Positions 29,661 to 39,869 of a stretch of DNA of 64,000 nt are shown here, piece by piece. This DNA is from Magnetospirillum sp. (GTDB lineage Bacteria; Pseudomonadota; Alphaproteobacteria; Rhodospirillales; Magnetospirillaceae). Every line of letters starts with the position of its first letter. Position 1 is the first letter of the stretch. Location of the stretch: positions 62,001-126,000 of the forward strand of contig JANQAI010000008.1 of NCBI GenBank assembly GCA_024707145.1. The letters run 5' to 3'. A program made the position numbers and the translations under genes. The notes beneath the pieces were generated by a model. That model did no database searches. It was not told where the DNA came from and was given only the letters and a program-made list of their open reading frames with translations.

Positions 29661-30270
29661 TCAGGGCGCCCACGCGATCACGAACAGCCATTGGGCATGG
29701 GCGCGGGCGGTCGACGCTTCGCGGATGCCCCATCCGGCAAAACCGGCGGCCTTCAGCACGGGCTCCAGGTCATCCGGCTCCCAATAGCAGAAATACCGGG
29801 GCGCCCCGATCTTCTCACTCGACCAGCCCCTCCCCCTGCCCCCGTTTCAAGCTGAACGCAAAACGCCCGCCGGATTTCAGCGAGCGGAGCAGCTTGCCGA
29901 GGACGAGGGCGAACTCGCCACGGTCGAAATGCAGCATCACCGCATTGGCAAGGATCAGGTCGTAGCGGCCGTCCAGATCATCGGTCAGCGCGTTGAACAG
30001 CCGCGCGTTGAAACCGTGCGCCCGCAGATGAGACACGAAACCGGGAACGGCATCCGTGCATTCGACATCGAACCCCCTGGACGCCACATAGGCGGCGTCG
30101 CGGCCGAACGCGCTGCCCAGTTCAACCAGCCTGGCGCCCGACGGCAGGTTGGCGAGGGCGGCATCGATCCAATCCTTCGCCTCGCCCGTCACCACCTGCA
30201 AGGTGCCGTCGATGTATTCCCGGACCCGGTCCTCGTAGGACCGAAGGGTTTCGCGGTTGGCCCCGGTCAT
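29661..30270 (-). CDS. Class I SAM-dependent methyltransferase, one apparent frameshift
   Basis: About 202 residues after correction. LPSGARLVELGSAFGRDAAYVASRGFDVECTDAVPGFV is the SAM-binding motif I and acidic strand end; DLILANAVMLHF is motif IV, and SLKSGGRFAFSLKRG follows. Near 29815-29824 the frame ends prematurely (GLVE then stop), while the next frame continues SEKIGAPRYFCYWEPDDLEPVLKAAGF to a stop at 29661. Removing one G (GGTCGAGTGAG) rejoins them. Substrate unknown. It precedes the CBS/DUF294 gene in opposite transcription order by 22 bp. Confidence 0.7.
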
Positions 30271-30292
30271 CGTCCAGCCATGGCGGGCGCCG

Positions 30293-31733
30293 TCAGCCGG
30301 CGACGCCGCAGATGTACTTCAGGGTGCGCAGGCGCTTGAAGCACCAGCGCAGCCGGTTGCGCGTCTGCTTGGAGAAGCGCTTGGGCTCGATGCGGGCGGA
30401 GGGGGCGATGCCGGCGGCCAGGTCGGCCAATTGCTGTTCCAGCATGGCGCGCATGACCACCTCGCGGATTTCCAGGAAATCGCGCCAATCCTCCTCGTGC
30501 AGCAGTTCCTGCTCCTTCAGCGCGGTGTAGCGCTCATCGGTGCCGGTCTGCAGCACGTGGGCACGGATGGCACGGAAGCGGGCGGCCGACACCAGCGGCA
30601 GCAGGGCGAATTTCTTGGCGTTCAGCCGGCCCTGGGTGGTGACGAACTCGCCGAACAGGCCCAGCGACACTTCCATCTTGGCCACGTGCTGAGCCAGGTA
30701 CTGCATGAAGAAGGCCGATTGCGCCGCCTTCTCCACCGCGTAGGTGCGCAGTTCCTCGGCCAGGGCGCGGTCGCCCCAGACCGGCTGGAAGTCGAAGAAG
30801 ATGTCGCAATACATGACCGTCTGGTTCTCGACGGCATAGACCCAGTGGTGGACCTCGTCCTTCCATTCCTCCAGGTTCTTGCGCCATTTGGGTTCGCGCG
30901 CCATGACGCCGCCGTCGCAGAACGGAATGCCGGCGTCGTTGAGCATCTGGTTGACCCGCTTGCCCAGGCTCGGCGAACCAGACATCGTCGGCGGGACCGC
31001 CGCGATGGACGATGGCGTTGTCCTGGTCGAACACCAGCAGGCTCTCGCCCCGTCCGGCCGAGCCCAGCACCAGCATGGCATAGGGGGCCGGCGGCGCCCC
31101 CCATCCGTCCTCCAGCATGGCGGCTTCAGCCAGTTCGGTGGCGCGCGCGGTCAGGTCGCGGATGACCAGGGCGACGACCGAGGCGATGTTGCGGGCCGAC
31201 ACGCCCTCGGCCAGCAGCCCCTTGGCCAGGCGCGGCAGCGCCGCCATGACTTCCACCATGTCCTGGGCATTGCGGGCCTCGTGCACCGAATCGCCCAGCG
31301 CCAGGGCGTCGTTGGCGCGCACCTTCAGCAGGGCGCGCCCGGTAACCATGCCCATGGGTCGCTTGTCGCCGTCCACCACCACCAGATGGCGTAACCCCAT
31401 GCGGTTCATCTTGCCCAACGCCACATAGACGAAAGCGTCGGCGTCCACTGCGGCCACCGGCCGGCTCATCACCTGCCCCAGGGTGCCGTCGAGCCCTTGC
31501 GGACCACAGGTGGACAGGATGCGCAACAGGTCGCGCTCGGTCAGGATGCCTACGGCGCGCCCGTGGTCGTCCACGGCGACGATGGAGGATACCCGCGCCT
31601 GGTACATGCGGTCGATGGCGTCCCTGAGGGTGACGTCGCCGGGGGCGGTCAGCACCGGCGTGCTCATCACCTCACGCAGGCGATGCTGATAGGGGAAACT
31701 GTCGATGCGAGCCAGAGCGGCGACGTCGTTCAT
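30293..31733 (-). CDS. CBS-domain DUF294 nucleotidyltransferase-like signalling protein, one apparent frameshift
   Basis: 479 residues after correction. Two CBS repeats (~18-140: MSTPVLTAPGDVTLRDAI, GRAVGILTERDLL, MSRPVAAVDADAF, GMVTGRALL), then a DUF294 nucleotidyltransferase-like domain (LGSAGRGESLLVFDQDNAIV, ~228) and a DUF294 C-terminal domain (GLFGEFVTTQGRLNAKKFALLPLV). The family resembles GlnD-type regulators. The frame shifts at CCAGGCTC (30964-30971): GAGCCTGGGC on the minus strand carries one extra C. Such genes often accompany acetate/solute symporters, and here actP is divergent. Confidence 0.85.
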
Positions 31734-32226
31734 GGAGAGATCACCATAGTGGCGGAGGGCAGGTTCGCAACCTCGAGGATATTAAGAAAAAGGTCATTGC
31801 AAGCGCAAACGTCCCCACCCAAAAGTGTCGACTGAGAACACGATTGGACGGATATTTTGAACGAACGCGTTCAATGGATAGTCCCGGAACCCGGAGAGGA
31901 AGGCCTACTGGCGCTGAATTCAGGAAACAAACCGCAGCTTCTTATGAAATACTTGACCTTATCTTTCTTACTGCACTGCGGAATGACTTAGAGGATAAGA
32001 GCATAACCTTAATCAATAATGCAGACACACTCGTATGGAGTTGACGGCATGGTAGGCGGATGTTAATGACAACGAAAGCCTCAGGCAAGCCGAGGGGCCA
32101 TGCTGCAAACGCATAGGTGCCTTCGGCCACCTGCAAGGAGCGCCAAACGAGCCGGCACCAAGACCGGTACAGAAACAACGAAGCCGTCCGCCAAGCTGCA
32201 GGACGGCTCAGATAGTGGAGGGTCAA
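31734..32226. other. 493-bp intergenic region between CBS/DUF294 gene and DUF485-actP
   Basis: Divergent promoter region, notably A/T-rich from about 31840 to 32040. It contains a perfect inverted repeat at 31857-31874 and promoter-like TTGACC near 31951. A 67-codon open frame at 31844-32044 has no recognisable features and is not called as a gene. Confidence 0.5.
31857..31874. promoter_or_regulatory. Perfect inverted repeat TTGAACG-AACG-CGTTCAA
   Basis: Seven-base arms around a 4-bp spacer, 124 bp from the CBS/DUF294 start and 353 bp from the symporter operon. The size and symmetry fit a dimeric regulator site (LuxR-, TetR- or LacI-like). No cognate regulator is adjacent. Confidence 0.4.
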
Positions 32227-32547
32227 TTGTCACAAGTCGCAAATACCCAAGCTGTACACGAGAGGATTCGGAACAATCCGAAGTTTCATGAACTGGTCTC
32301 GAAGCGCACGTCCTTCGCCTGGACGCTGTCGGCGCTGATGCTGGGCATCTACGCCGGCTTCATCCTCCTGATCGCCTACGGCAAGGAGTTCCTCGGAACC
32401 TCGCTGTTCGGTGGCACCACCACCATCGGCTTCCCCATCGGCGTCGGCGTCATCCTGTCGGCCATCGTGCTGACCGGCATCTACGTCCGTCGCGCCAATG
32501 GCGAGTTCGACGAACTCAACCGCCAGATCATCGAGGAATCCCGCTGA
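32227..32547 (+). CDS. yjcH: DUF485 membrane protein (YjcH-like)
   Basis: 106 residues. Cytoplasmic N-terminus ([16 protein letters not shown]) followed by two transmembrane helices ([20 protein letters not shown] and [22 protein letters not shown]) and a tail [19 protein letters not shown], all standard DUF485. The partner of acetate symporter ActP, whose ATG overlaps this stop by one base (TGATG). A TTG at 32227 with GGAGGG just upstream fits the conserved N-terminus; a GTG at 32215 is the alternative. Confidence 0.85.
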   Translation: MSQVANTQAVHERIRNNPKFHELVSKRTSFAWTLSALMLGIYAGFILLIAYGKEFLGTSLFGGTTTIGFPIGVGVILSAIVLTGIYVRRANGEFDELNRQIIEESR

Positions 32548-34235
32548 TGAAGACGCTCAAGTCCGCTTTCGCGGCCGCCACCCTCGCCGCCGGCGGGTTG
32601 CTGGCCGCCACCACCGCCGCCCTCGCGGCCGGCGCCGACATGGGTGCCGCCGAAAAGCAGGCCACCAACTGGCACGCCATCGTGATGTTCGTCATCTTCG
32701 TCGGCATCACCCTGGGCATCACCTACTGGGCCGCCCGCAAGAACAAGACCGCCGCCGACTTCTACGCCGCCGGCGGCGGCATCACCGGTTTCCAGAACGG
32801 CCTGGCCATCGCCGGCGACTACATGTCGGCCGCCTCGTTCCTGGGTATTTCGGCCCTGGTGTACGGGTCGGGCTTTGACGGCCTGATCTTCTCGGTGGGC
32901 TGGCTGGTCGGCTGGCCGATCATCCTGTTCCTGATCGCTGAGCGCCTGCGCAACCTCGGCAAGTTCACCTTCGCCGACGTGGCGTCCTATCGCCTCGCCC
33001 AGGGTCCGGTCCGCGTGTTCGCGGCCACCGGCGCGCTGATCGTGGTGATCTTCTACCTGATCGGCCAGATGGTCGGCGCCGGCCAGCTGATCAAGCTGCT
33101 GTTCGGCCTGGACTACCTGCTGGCGGTCATCGTGGTCGGCGCCCTGATGATGGTCTACGTCACCTTCGGCGGCATGACCGCCACCACCTGGGTGCAGATC
33201 ATCAAGGCTTGCCTGCTGCTGGGCGGCGCCACCTTCATCGCGCTCGGCGTGATGAGCCACTTCGGCTTCTCGTTCGAGGCGCTGTTCACCAAGGCGGTCG
33301 AGGTCCATCCCAAGCATGGCGCCATCATGGCACCGGGCTCGCTGGTGACCAATCCGGTGGACGCCATCTCGCTGGGCCTGACCCTGATGTTCGGCACCGC
33401 CGGCCTGCCGCACATCCTGATGCGCTTCTTCACCGTGCCGAACGCCAAGGAAGCCCGCAAGTCGGTCTTCTTCGCCACCGGCTTCATCGGCTACTTCTAC
33501 ATCCTGACCTTCATCATCGGCTTCGGCGCCATCACCCTGGTGGCCACCGACCCGCAGTACATCGATGCCGCCAAGGGCGGCCTGAACCTGAAGGGCGGCG
33601 GCAACATGCCCGCCATCTGGCTGGCTCATGCCATCGGCGGCGACATGTTCCTGGGCTTCATCTCCGCCGTGGCCTTCGCCACCATCCTGGCGGTGGTGTC
33701 GGGCCTGACCCTGGCCGGCGCCTCGGCCATCTCGCATGACCTCTATGCCAACGTGTTCGCCCGTGGGCGCACCACCGAGGCCACCGAGGTCCGCGTGTCG
33801 AAGATCTCCTCGCTGGGCCTCGGCGTCATCGCGGTGATCCTGGGCGTCATCTTCGAGAAGCAGAACGTGGCGTTCATCGTGGCGCTCACCTTCTCCATCG
33901 CCGCCTCGGCCACCTTCCCGGTGCTGGTGATGGCCATGTTCTCGAAGAACCTGACCACCCGCGGCGCCGTCATCGGCGGCTATATCGGCCTGATCGGCTC
34001 GGTGGGCTGCGTGGTGCTGTCCAAGGTGGTGTGGGTGCAGAGCTTCGGCTTCCAGAACGCCATCTTCCCGTACGTGTACCCGACCCTGTTCACCATGCCC
34101 GCCGCCTTCCTCGGCTGCTGGGTGTTCTCGGCCCTGGACAACTCGCCGCGGGCCCAGGCCGAGCGGGATGCCTATCCGGCCCAGGCCATCCGGTCCGAGA
34201 CCGGTCTGGGTGCCGAGGGTGCGGCCGCCCACTAA
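32547..34235 (+). CDS. actP: Cation/acetate symporter (SSS family)
   Basis: Sodium-coupled uptake of acetate and related carboxylates. 562 residues: a cleavable signal-like N-terminus ([17 protein letters not shown]), then about 13 hydrophobic helices with the SSS-family motifs [72 protein letters not shown] and [19 protein letters not shown]. One-base overlap with the DUF485 gene shows translational coupling. A strong terminator follows at 34273. Confidence 0.93.
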   Translation: MKTLKSAFAAATLAAGGLLAATTAALAAGADMGAAEKQATNWHAIVMFVIFVGITLGITYWAARKNKTAADFYAAGGGITGFQNGLAIAGDYMSAASFLGISALVYGSGFDGLIFSVGWLVGWPIILFLIAERLRNLGKFTFADVASYRLAQGPVRVFAATGALIVVIFYLIGQMVGAGQLIKLLFGLDYLLAVIVVGALMMVYVTFGGMTATTWVQIIKACLLLGGATFIALGVMSHFGFSFEALFTKAVEVHPKHGAIMAPGSLVTNPVDAISLGLTLMFGTAGLPHILMRFFTVPNAKEARKSVFFATGFIGYFYILTFIIGFGAITLVATDPQYIDAAKGGLNLKGGGNMPAIWLAHAIGGDMFLGFISAVAFATILAVVSGLTLAGASAISHDLYANVFARGRTTEATEVRVSKISSLGLGVIAVILGVIFEKQNVAFIVALTFSIAASATFPVLVMAMFSKNLTTRGAVIGGYIGLIGSVGCVVLSKVVWVQSFGFQNAIFPYVYPTLFTMPAAFLGCWVFSALDNSPRAQAERDAYPAQAIRSETGLGAEGAAAH

Positions 34236-34272
34236 GGGGTCGCGTCTTCCACAATTCTTCGAAGAATAAACT

Positions 34273-34302
34273 GGCCGCCGGCGTCCCCGGCGGCCTTTTT
34301 TC
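34273..34302 (+). terminator. Rho-independent terminator after actP
   Basis: GGCCGCCGG and CCGGCGGCC arms around CGTCC, followed by TTTTTTCT. Confidence 0.88.
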
Positions 34303-34337
34303 TTTGCCGGGCCGTGGGCGGGAAAACGCCCCAGCCC

Positions 34338-34940
34338 TCAGAGGCGTCTCAGCACGATGAACTGAAAGCGCTGGACGTTGCCACCGGGAGTGCGGTGCTC
34401 CTCGGCGAGTTCGTCCACCAGCCTGAACGAGGCGGCGAATTGGGCGGCCAGCCCCTTGGCGTCGTAGCGGCAGACGGGAAGCCCGCTGCACCGTTCCGGA
34501 CCATCCGCGGCGAAGGTGCCGATGACGGCATGGCCTCCGCTGGGCAGCGCGGCGGCCATTGCGTCCGCATAGGCGCGCCGGTCGCCTTCCTCGGTCAGGA
34601 AATGGAATACGGCACGGTCGTGCCAGACATCCATTGGCGCCGGCGACTTCCACCGGGTGATGTCGGCGGTGACCCAACGGACCTTCGCGGCGGCCTCGCC
34701 CAGTCGCGCCTTGGCCTTTTCCAGGGCGGCCCCGGCGATATCCAGCACCGTCACGTCATAGCCGCGTTCGAGCAGATGGTCGACCAAGCGGGATGCGCCC
34801 CCACCGACATCGACAATCCTGGCACCGGGCTTCGCACATTCAAGCAGTGCCAGCGAGGTGGCCGGACGCTCCTGAAACCAGGAAACGGAGGTTTCGTCCT
34901 TGGACGCGTACACACCCTGCCAATGCGCCTGTCGATCCAT
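34338..34940 (-). CDS. Class I SAM-dependent methyltransferase
   Basis: 200 residues. MDRQAHWQGVYASKDETSVSWFQ at the start is typical of a thiopurine-methyltransferase-like/UbiE-like group. GARIVDVGGGASRLVDHLLERG is SAM motif I, VTVLDIAGAALEKAKARL motif II, and WHDRAVFHFL motif IV. Substrate unknown. It converges with actP across a terminator and is divergent from the integrase region, so it is the last chromosomal-backbone gene before the island. Confidence 0.78.
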   Translation of the reverse strand: MDRQAHWQGVYASKDETSVSWFQERPATSLALLECAKPGARIVDVGGGASRLVDHLLERGYDVTVLDIAGAALEKAKARLGEAAAKVRWVTADITRWKSPAPMDVWHDRAVFHFLTEEGDRRAYADAMAAALPSGGHAVIGTFAADGPERCSGLPVCRYDAKGLAAQFAASFRLVDELAEEHRTPGGNVQRFQFIVLRRL

Positions 34941-35235
34941 CGTTCACTCCGAAATTTTCGAGGCATTCCCGACCAGCAGTTCAATCCCGGGCATGGAAGA
35001 AGCGGCGACGGGTGTTCCGCCATTGTTCCGGCCTCGGTCCAACCCGAATAACCCATTGCTGGACATGAGTTTTCTCACAAAGAATGCAAACGGATAGCCC
35101 CAAGATTGCACACTAATCCGTGTGGATAGCGGACAGCTATCGACGACTTCGGCATATGACCGGGGCAACGGTGGGGCAACCGGTTGTGCCGCCGCCTCGC
35201 TTGCCCACATCCCCCGTGAGACCAGGGAGGCGTGG

Positions 35236-36671
35236 ATGCCCGAGGACCGCAGGGTGCAGTTGACGCCGCGACAATGGGCGAAACTGGCCTTCGATCCCGC
35301 CCAGGCGGCAGGCAAGAGGGACATCCTTGTCAAGGACGAGGTCACCCGTGGCCTGGAAATGCGCCTATCTGCCACCAGCCGCGTCTGGCGATACCGCTAT
35401 CGCTATGCCGGCCAGGAAGCCCGCCGCATCACCATCGGCGATGCCGACCTGATCGGCTATGACGCAGCGAAGACGCTGGCGGATGTCTACAATCGGGAAC
35501 TGGACCACGGCCGCGATCCGAGTCTGATCACCTACCGCCCAAAGACGGCCAGCACGCTCCGCCACGTGGTGGATCACTACATGACCAGGCTATCGGCCGA
35601 GACCTCCACCAGGGACAATGTCGTCCGAGTGGTCAAAAGGCTGCTGGCCGAACACGGCGACCGGCCGCTCATCAACATCGACAGCAGGCTGATCCATTCC
35701 TGGCTCGATCAGACCATGTGGCGGACCGCCACCAGGAAGGACCTAGAGAAGATCACCGCCAGGAAAATGGCAGCATCGCTCTACCGTCGCGCAGACGGCC
35801 GGGTCGAGGTCAGGGCCTGCGGCCTGACCTCTGCGCTCGTCCGCTATATGACTTCCGCGTTCAACCGGGCAATGAGCCCGATCAGCGGCCTGGACATGCC
35901 CCCGGCATACACCAACCCTTTCCGCAACATGCTGTCCGAACTGGCGTGGATGAAGGATTACCGCCCCGACAGCTACGCCCGGTCATGGGGAGCCGAGGAA
36001 TGGCGGGACATCGTGGCCGGCCTGGATGCCTGCTACCTGGCCGCCCGAGTCAAGGACACCCTCGATCACCGCTCCGGCCCCTCCCCCATCGGGCTGCGCT
36101 GTCTCCATCTGATCATGTTGACCGGCACAAGGCCCGAGGAAATCCAGTCCCTGAGATGGGACGAACTGGAGCCTTGCACCGCACTCATCGGCGGCGTCAC
36201 CTTCAAGGTCACCCGCATCATCAAGACCTGGGGCAAGACCGGACGCCCCCGCCAGATCATCGTGGCGAAAGCGGGCATGCGGGTGCTGGAGGAACAAAGG
36301 ACGTGGCTGCAGGCCAACGGCCTTGCCGCCAGCCCCTGGTCTTCCCCACCCCTGGCGGCAAGCGCATCAGAAGGGATGGCAGCACGGCAAAACCCTACCT
36401 TGCCGACGTCAAGGACTACGCCAAGACGGTGTCGCAGCGATGTCGGCGTGACTTCGACCCGCAGACCTACAATTTCCGCTCCGCCTACATCAATTTCGCC
36501 CTCGATTCCCTGGGCACGAATTGGCTGGAGGTGGTCGCCGAGAATGTCGACCACGTGAACAGCACGACCGCACTGCGCTACTACCAGCGCAACCGCCTGG
36601 ATAAGCTCATCGAGGGAGCGGTGAAAGCCGATCATGCCTTCGCGGAGATGATTGGATCGGGACGCCTTTGA
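35236..36671 (+). CDS. Tyrosine recombinase/integrase, one apparent frameshift
   Basis: About 478 residues once joined. N-terminal DUF-type arm-binding region (VTRGLEMRLSATSRVWRYRYRYAGQEARRITIGDA), a core-binding domain and a catalytic domain with LTGTRPEEIQSLRWDEL (first catalytic Arg), NFRSAYINFAL, and HVNSTTALRYYQR near the C-terminus holding the nucleophile Tyr. The frame changes near 36338-36341 (CCCCTGGTCTTC), where one G seems missing to give SPWVFPTPGGKR. The ATG at 35236 has AGGGAGG five nt upstream. It marks the left end of the mobile island. No attachment site or tRNA target could be identified. Confidence 0.82.
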
Positions 36672-36720
36672 TATCGCCAGACCGTTCCCGTCCAAACGCC
36701 CAAGACCACTGGCAAGCCGG

Positions 36721-37212
36721 TCAAATCAGAGCGCGAATATCCTTCATGAGCACGAACAGATGCATGGGATCGCCTGGCGAAGACATGAAGTCGAAACGCT
36801 CGTAGAAAGCCCGCGCCTCGTCGTCCTTGGCATGAACCGCGAAGACGCGCAGCCCGGCGATCTCCGCCGCCGCCAGCGTCCGGATGAGAGCATCCTTCAG
36901 CAGGCCGGAGCCGATCCCCTTGCCCATCCAGTTCCGAGAAACCGCCAACCGGGCCAAGATCATCAACGGAATCGGATGGCGGGCGACACCCTTGCGCAAC
37001 CGGTCCGGCGTGTCGTCATAGGCGACGTCGCCGAAAACCAGGGTATAGAAGCCGATCACCTCGTCGCCTGAAAGCGCGAGATAGGTCTGCGTGCTGTTGG
37101 CGGACTGGCTTTGCAGTGCAAAACGCGCCAGGAAACGGTTGAGCGGTTCCTTACCGCGATCAAAACCCTCGACGTGATGGTCGCGTCGCAATTTCTCGAT
37201 GCGTGGCGCCAT
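36721..37212 (-). CDS. GNAT acetyltransferase, TacT-like toxin
   Basis: 163 residues. IEKLRRDHHVEGFDRGKEPLNRFL at the start, DTPDRLRKGVARHPIPLMILARLAVSRNWMGKGIGSGLLKDAL (acetyl-CoA site, Q/RxxGxG form), and HAKDDEARAFYERFDF near the C-terminus. These are characteristic of GNAT toxins that acetylate aminoacyl-tRNA (TacT/AtaT family). The DUF1778 gene directly upstream (stop 2 bp before this start) is the expected antitoxin. Role inferred from family and context. Confidence 0.85.
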   Translation of the reverse strand: MAPRIEKLRRDHHVEGFDRGKEPLNRFLARFALQSQSANSTQTYLALSGDEVIGFYTLVFGDVAYDDTPDRLRKGVARHPIPLMILARLAVSRNWMGKGIGSGLLKDALIRTLAAAEIAGLRVFAVHAKDDEARAFYERFDFMSSPGDPMHLFVLMKDIRALI

Positions 37213-37214
37213 AC

Positions 37215-37502
37215 CTATTCGGTCGGCTCGCGCTCGAACACACTGGGCTCAGCCATGAGGCGTCCGAGGCGAGGCAACGGCCGGGCCGGGGCGTCAAGCG
37301 CGGTAAGGAACGCCTGCCAGCGCTCGGCGTCGAGGCCGAATTGCCGGCGATCCGGCAAAGCCTCCTCGGCGCGGGCCAACGCGCTCTCCAGCACAAAATC
37401 GCTGACCGAGCGCCGGCTCGCCCGTGCGGCGGCGTGGAGCACGCGCTTGGCTTCGGGCGTCAGGCGCAGGTCCAGCTTCTCGGATCGGGTCGCGGCGGCC
37501 AT
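37215..37502 (-). CDS. DUF1778 antitoxin, TacA-like
   Basis: 95 residues. EKLDLRLTPEAKRVLHAAARASRRSVSDFVLESALARAEEAL is a ribbon-helix-helix of the DUF1778 type, followed by a neutralising tail (RRQFGLDAERWQAFLTALDAPARPLPRLGRLM). It lies immediately upstream of the GNAT toxin gene, the standard order, and probably autoregulates the pair. A palindrome GACATTGTCATGACAATGTC at about 37543-37562, 40 bp upstream of the start, is a good operator candidate. Confidence 0.88.
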   Translation of the reverse strand: MAAATRSEKLDLRLTPEAKRVLHAAARASRRSVSDFVLESALARAEEALPDRRQFGLDAERWQAFLTALDAPARPLPRLGRLMAEPSVFEREPTE

Positions 37503-37542
37503 GATGAAATCTCCTCGTCTGCTTTTTTAACACATCCGCCCG

Positions 37543-37562
37543 ACATTGTCATGACAATGTCG
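37543..37562. promoter_or_regulatory. Perfect 20-bp palindrome upstream of the TacAT-like pair
   Basis: GACATTGTCATGACAATGTC is fully self-complementary and lies 41 bp before the DUF1778 start. Probably the TacA-type autorepression operator; also near the end of the convergent-order PIN gene. Confidence 0.6.
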
Positions 37563-37592
37563 GGCATCCGAGATCGTCGAAGCAGGGCGCCG

Positions 37593-38048
37593 TTAGTGCT
37601 GAACCGGAGACAACAGCGCCGCCAGCAAGGGATGGCGCTTGGCGGTGAAAGGGTTGACCACGGTAACGCCGCGCCAGGTGAAGCCATCCTGCAAGTCCTC
37701 GGACAGCAGCAGGCGGCACCGGGCATCGGCGGCCACCGCCAGGATCAGGGCATCCCAAATTTGCAGGCCGTGATCGGCCACCAGATCCATGGCGGCCACC
37801 AGCGCCTGATCGGTGGTGTCATGCACCGGCATGGCGTCGCGCCACGACAGGATGGCAGCGCGGGCGTCGGCGGCGCTGCGCTTCAGCTTGGCGGTCAACA
37901 CGCGGAACAACTCGCCCAACACCTGCACGGGAAGAATGACCGCGCCCTCCGGCAGGGACTGGATGATTTCCAGCGCCTTGGCCTGCCGGGCGCTATCGTT
38001 GACGCCCTCGGCATAGGCCAGCAGGTTGGTGTCGAGGGCGACGATCAC
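37593..38048 (-). CDS. PIN-domain ribonuclease toxin (VapC-like)
   Basis: 151 residues. VIVALDTNLLAYAEG provides the first catalytic Asp at the extreme N-terminus, VLGELFRVL the conserved Glu, WDALILAVAADARC the central Asp and LLSEDLQDG the last acidic pair. This is a complete PIN catalytic set for Mg-dependent RNA cleavage. The start is the GTG at 38048, which overlaps the antitoxin stop (GTGA). Pairs with the Phd/YefM-type gene just upstream. Confidence 0.85.
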   Translation of the reverse strand: MIVALDTNLLAYAEGVNDSARQAKALEIIQSLPEGAVILPVQVLGELFRVLTAKLKRSAADARAAILSWRDAMPVHDTTDQALVAAMDLVADHGLQIWDALILAVAADARCRLLLSEDLQDGFTWRGVTVVNPFTAKRHPLLAALLSPVQH

Positions 38049-38287
38049 GCTCTGACCTCGTCGTCGTATAGCTCGTCGCGGCTCCAGGTGATTCCGGCGG
38101 CGGGTTGGTTCTGCAGCCGGGCCAGCAACGCCTGCCGCGCGGTCTTCGTCCCCCCCTCCGGAAACCGCAGGCTTGATGGTGGCCACGGGAACCCCCGCGA
38201 GGTGACCGTCACCGTCTCTCCGGCCTGCACATCACGCAACAGGCGGGAGAAATGGCGATTGGCATCGGCGGCGGAAACGTTGCGCAT
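38045..38287 (-). CDS. Phd/YefM-type antitoxin, middle segment out of frame
   Basis: 80 residues. MRNVSAADANRHFSRLLRDVQAGETVTVTSRG is a clear Phd/YefM N-terminus (DNA-binding). The next ~18 residues (FPWPPSSLRFPEGG) look foreign; reading one frame over gives VPVATIKPAVSGG, the expected family sequence, after which TKTARQALLARLQNQPAAGITWSRDEL is back in frame. Two compensating errors in G runs (near 38190 and 38150-38156) explain this. Overlaps the PIN gene by 4 bp. Confidence 0.78.
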   Translation of the reverse strand: MRNVSAADANRHFSRLLRDVQAGETVTVTSRGFPWPPSSLRFPEGGTKTARQALLARLQNQPAAGITWSRDELYDDEVRA

Positions 38288-38383
38288 CGGGCACCTCGGA
38301 CGTTGATCGAGGGCATTATCAGAGCGGCAAGGGGTAGAATACAAGTTCGATGTAGTGAAGTGACTACTTTTATAAGGATGGGC

Positions 38384-39572
38384 TCATCGCCCGTGGCCGA
38401 GATCGTGGCTGTGCGTGATGATGGGGCGGCCCTGATAGAACATCACCCGATCTCCCGGTTCGACGTCGCGGGCGGCCTCCTGTGCGCCACGGGTGGCGGC
38501 TTGGACGTAGTGATGGACCAGCTTGTGGCGCTCCTCGCGGTACCACGCGCCCACCTCGCGGCGGAACTGCCGCTGCTCGGTGCGCCAGGCACTGATATGC
38601 TGCGCCCGCTTGTCCACAACCTCCTGCCGTTCCGCCCGATAGCGGGCGAGCAGCGGCGGCACCCGCCTCTGGTCCAGCGGACACGGTCGATAGGTCTGCC
38701 GCGCCGGCTCTTTGTCTTGGGCCGGCTGGAAGGGGCCGCACGCCTTGACCAGGGCGCCCATGGACAGGGAACGGTCGATGCTGAACGCCTTCACCGCGCG
38801 GTCGGGCTTGTCGGCATCGACAAACACCAGCCCGGCGCCGCGCGGCCTGATCTCCAAACCGTGCTGGGCGGCGACCTTGTGTAGTTCCGGCCAGCCCGTG
38901 TCCTTGGCGGCCAGCAGATCGTCGCGGGCAGTGTCACGCACCCAGCGAGCGAAGCTCTCCACGCCCGTATGGGCTTCCATGTCGGCGGCCTTGCCTTTGA
39001 TCGGCGCAAGCGAGGCGTCGTCGCGACCGAGGCCGTGATTGGTCCGGGTCAGGCCCAGCGCGATCTCCAGTTCGTGGCAGGCGCGCATCAGCCGGCGCTG
39101 GCCGAAGGATGGGTCGACACATTTATAGGTCTCGGGTATAGGTCTCGGGGTGGACGCGGTTGAGCGCCACATGCAGATGGGCGTGGTCGGTGTTGACGTG
39201 CAGCGCCGACAGCCGCTGATGGTCGGCCATGCCCAAAGCGGCACACAGGCAATCCTCGATGTGGTGCAATTGGCGGTCGTTGGGCCGCTCGCCGACCGGG
39301 AAGGACACCACCAGGTGCAGCGTCTTGTTGGCGGGGCGGGTGTTGCAGGCTTGGGTATTGCGGATTTGCAGCATGGCCAGGCGCACATTGTCGGTGCCGC
39401 AATTGGTGACGCGCGACCACGCCACCTTCTCGCCGGCATGGGCACTGTCCACCACGTAGCGGCTCAGCCGCTCGGCCGCGGTACTATGGCCCTCGGCCTT
39501 GGCATCGATGATGTAGCGCCCCAGCCGGACGAAATCGCCGGCGGTGCGGGCGGGAACGATCTTGGCGATCAC
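38384..39572 (-). pseudogene. Mobilisation relaxase (MobA/VirD2-like) disrupted by a 13-bp duplication
   Basis: Nicks and carries the transfer strand during conjugative mobilisation. Starts at GTG 39572 (VIAKIVPARTAGDFVRLGRYIIDAK), overlapping the mobC stop (GTGA). N-terminal histidine triad region HVNTDHAHLHVALNRVHPET is intact. Just after it the unit CCCGAGACCTATA occurs twice in tandem (39124-39150), creating a stop; beyond it the shifted frame continues KCVDPSFGQRRLMRACHELEIALGL and on to 38384. Without the extra copy the protein would be 391 residues. Unlike the one-base errors elsewhere, this looks like a genuine slippage mutation. Confidence 0.82.
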
Positions 39573-39869
39573 GCCAGCCGCTCCATCTGGATGCCCAACT
39601 GGTTGCGCAGCCGGGCGATGCGGCTCGCCAAGGCCGGCCAGCCGCTGCACCTCGCCCAGTTCGCCGTGCAGGCGGACCAGCACGTCCGATGCCTGGCGGT
39701 CGGCGAGGCGCTGCAGCGGCTGGTTCAGCCCGGCCACCCGCAGATAGGACGCCACCGACAGCCCCGCCGCCGCGTGCGCTTCGATGGTCGCCCGCTCCTC
39801 GGGTGACACGCCCACCTTCAGCCGAGAGTCGCGGTCGCGGACTGGCCTTGCCGTCTCGTTGGTGGTCAT
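39569..39869 (-). CDS. Mobilisation accessory protein (MobC-like, ribbon-helix-helix), one apparent frameshift
   Basis: About 99 residues after correction. RDRDSRLKVGVSPEERATIEAHAAAGLSVASYLRVAGL is a plasmid-mobilisation RHH protein that assists relaxase at oriT. LHGELGEVQRLAGL then needs a one-base shift (GCCGGCCTTGGCG near 39620, one C extra) to reach the family end ASRIARLRNQLGIQMERLA and a TGA overlapping the relaxase GTG. The overlap shows tight coupling. Indicates that the island is, or was, mobilisable. Confidence 0.7.

Noticed and set aside
31844-32044. 67-codon open frame in the actP upstream region
   Set aside because: No ribosome site or recognisable domain, and it covers the inverted repeat and promoter zone.
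34978-34993. tRNA T-arm-like GTTCAATCCCGGGC upstream of the integrase
   Set aside because: The flanking bases do not form a T-stem, and no acceptor or anticodon arm is present.
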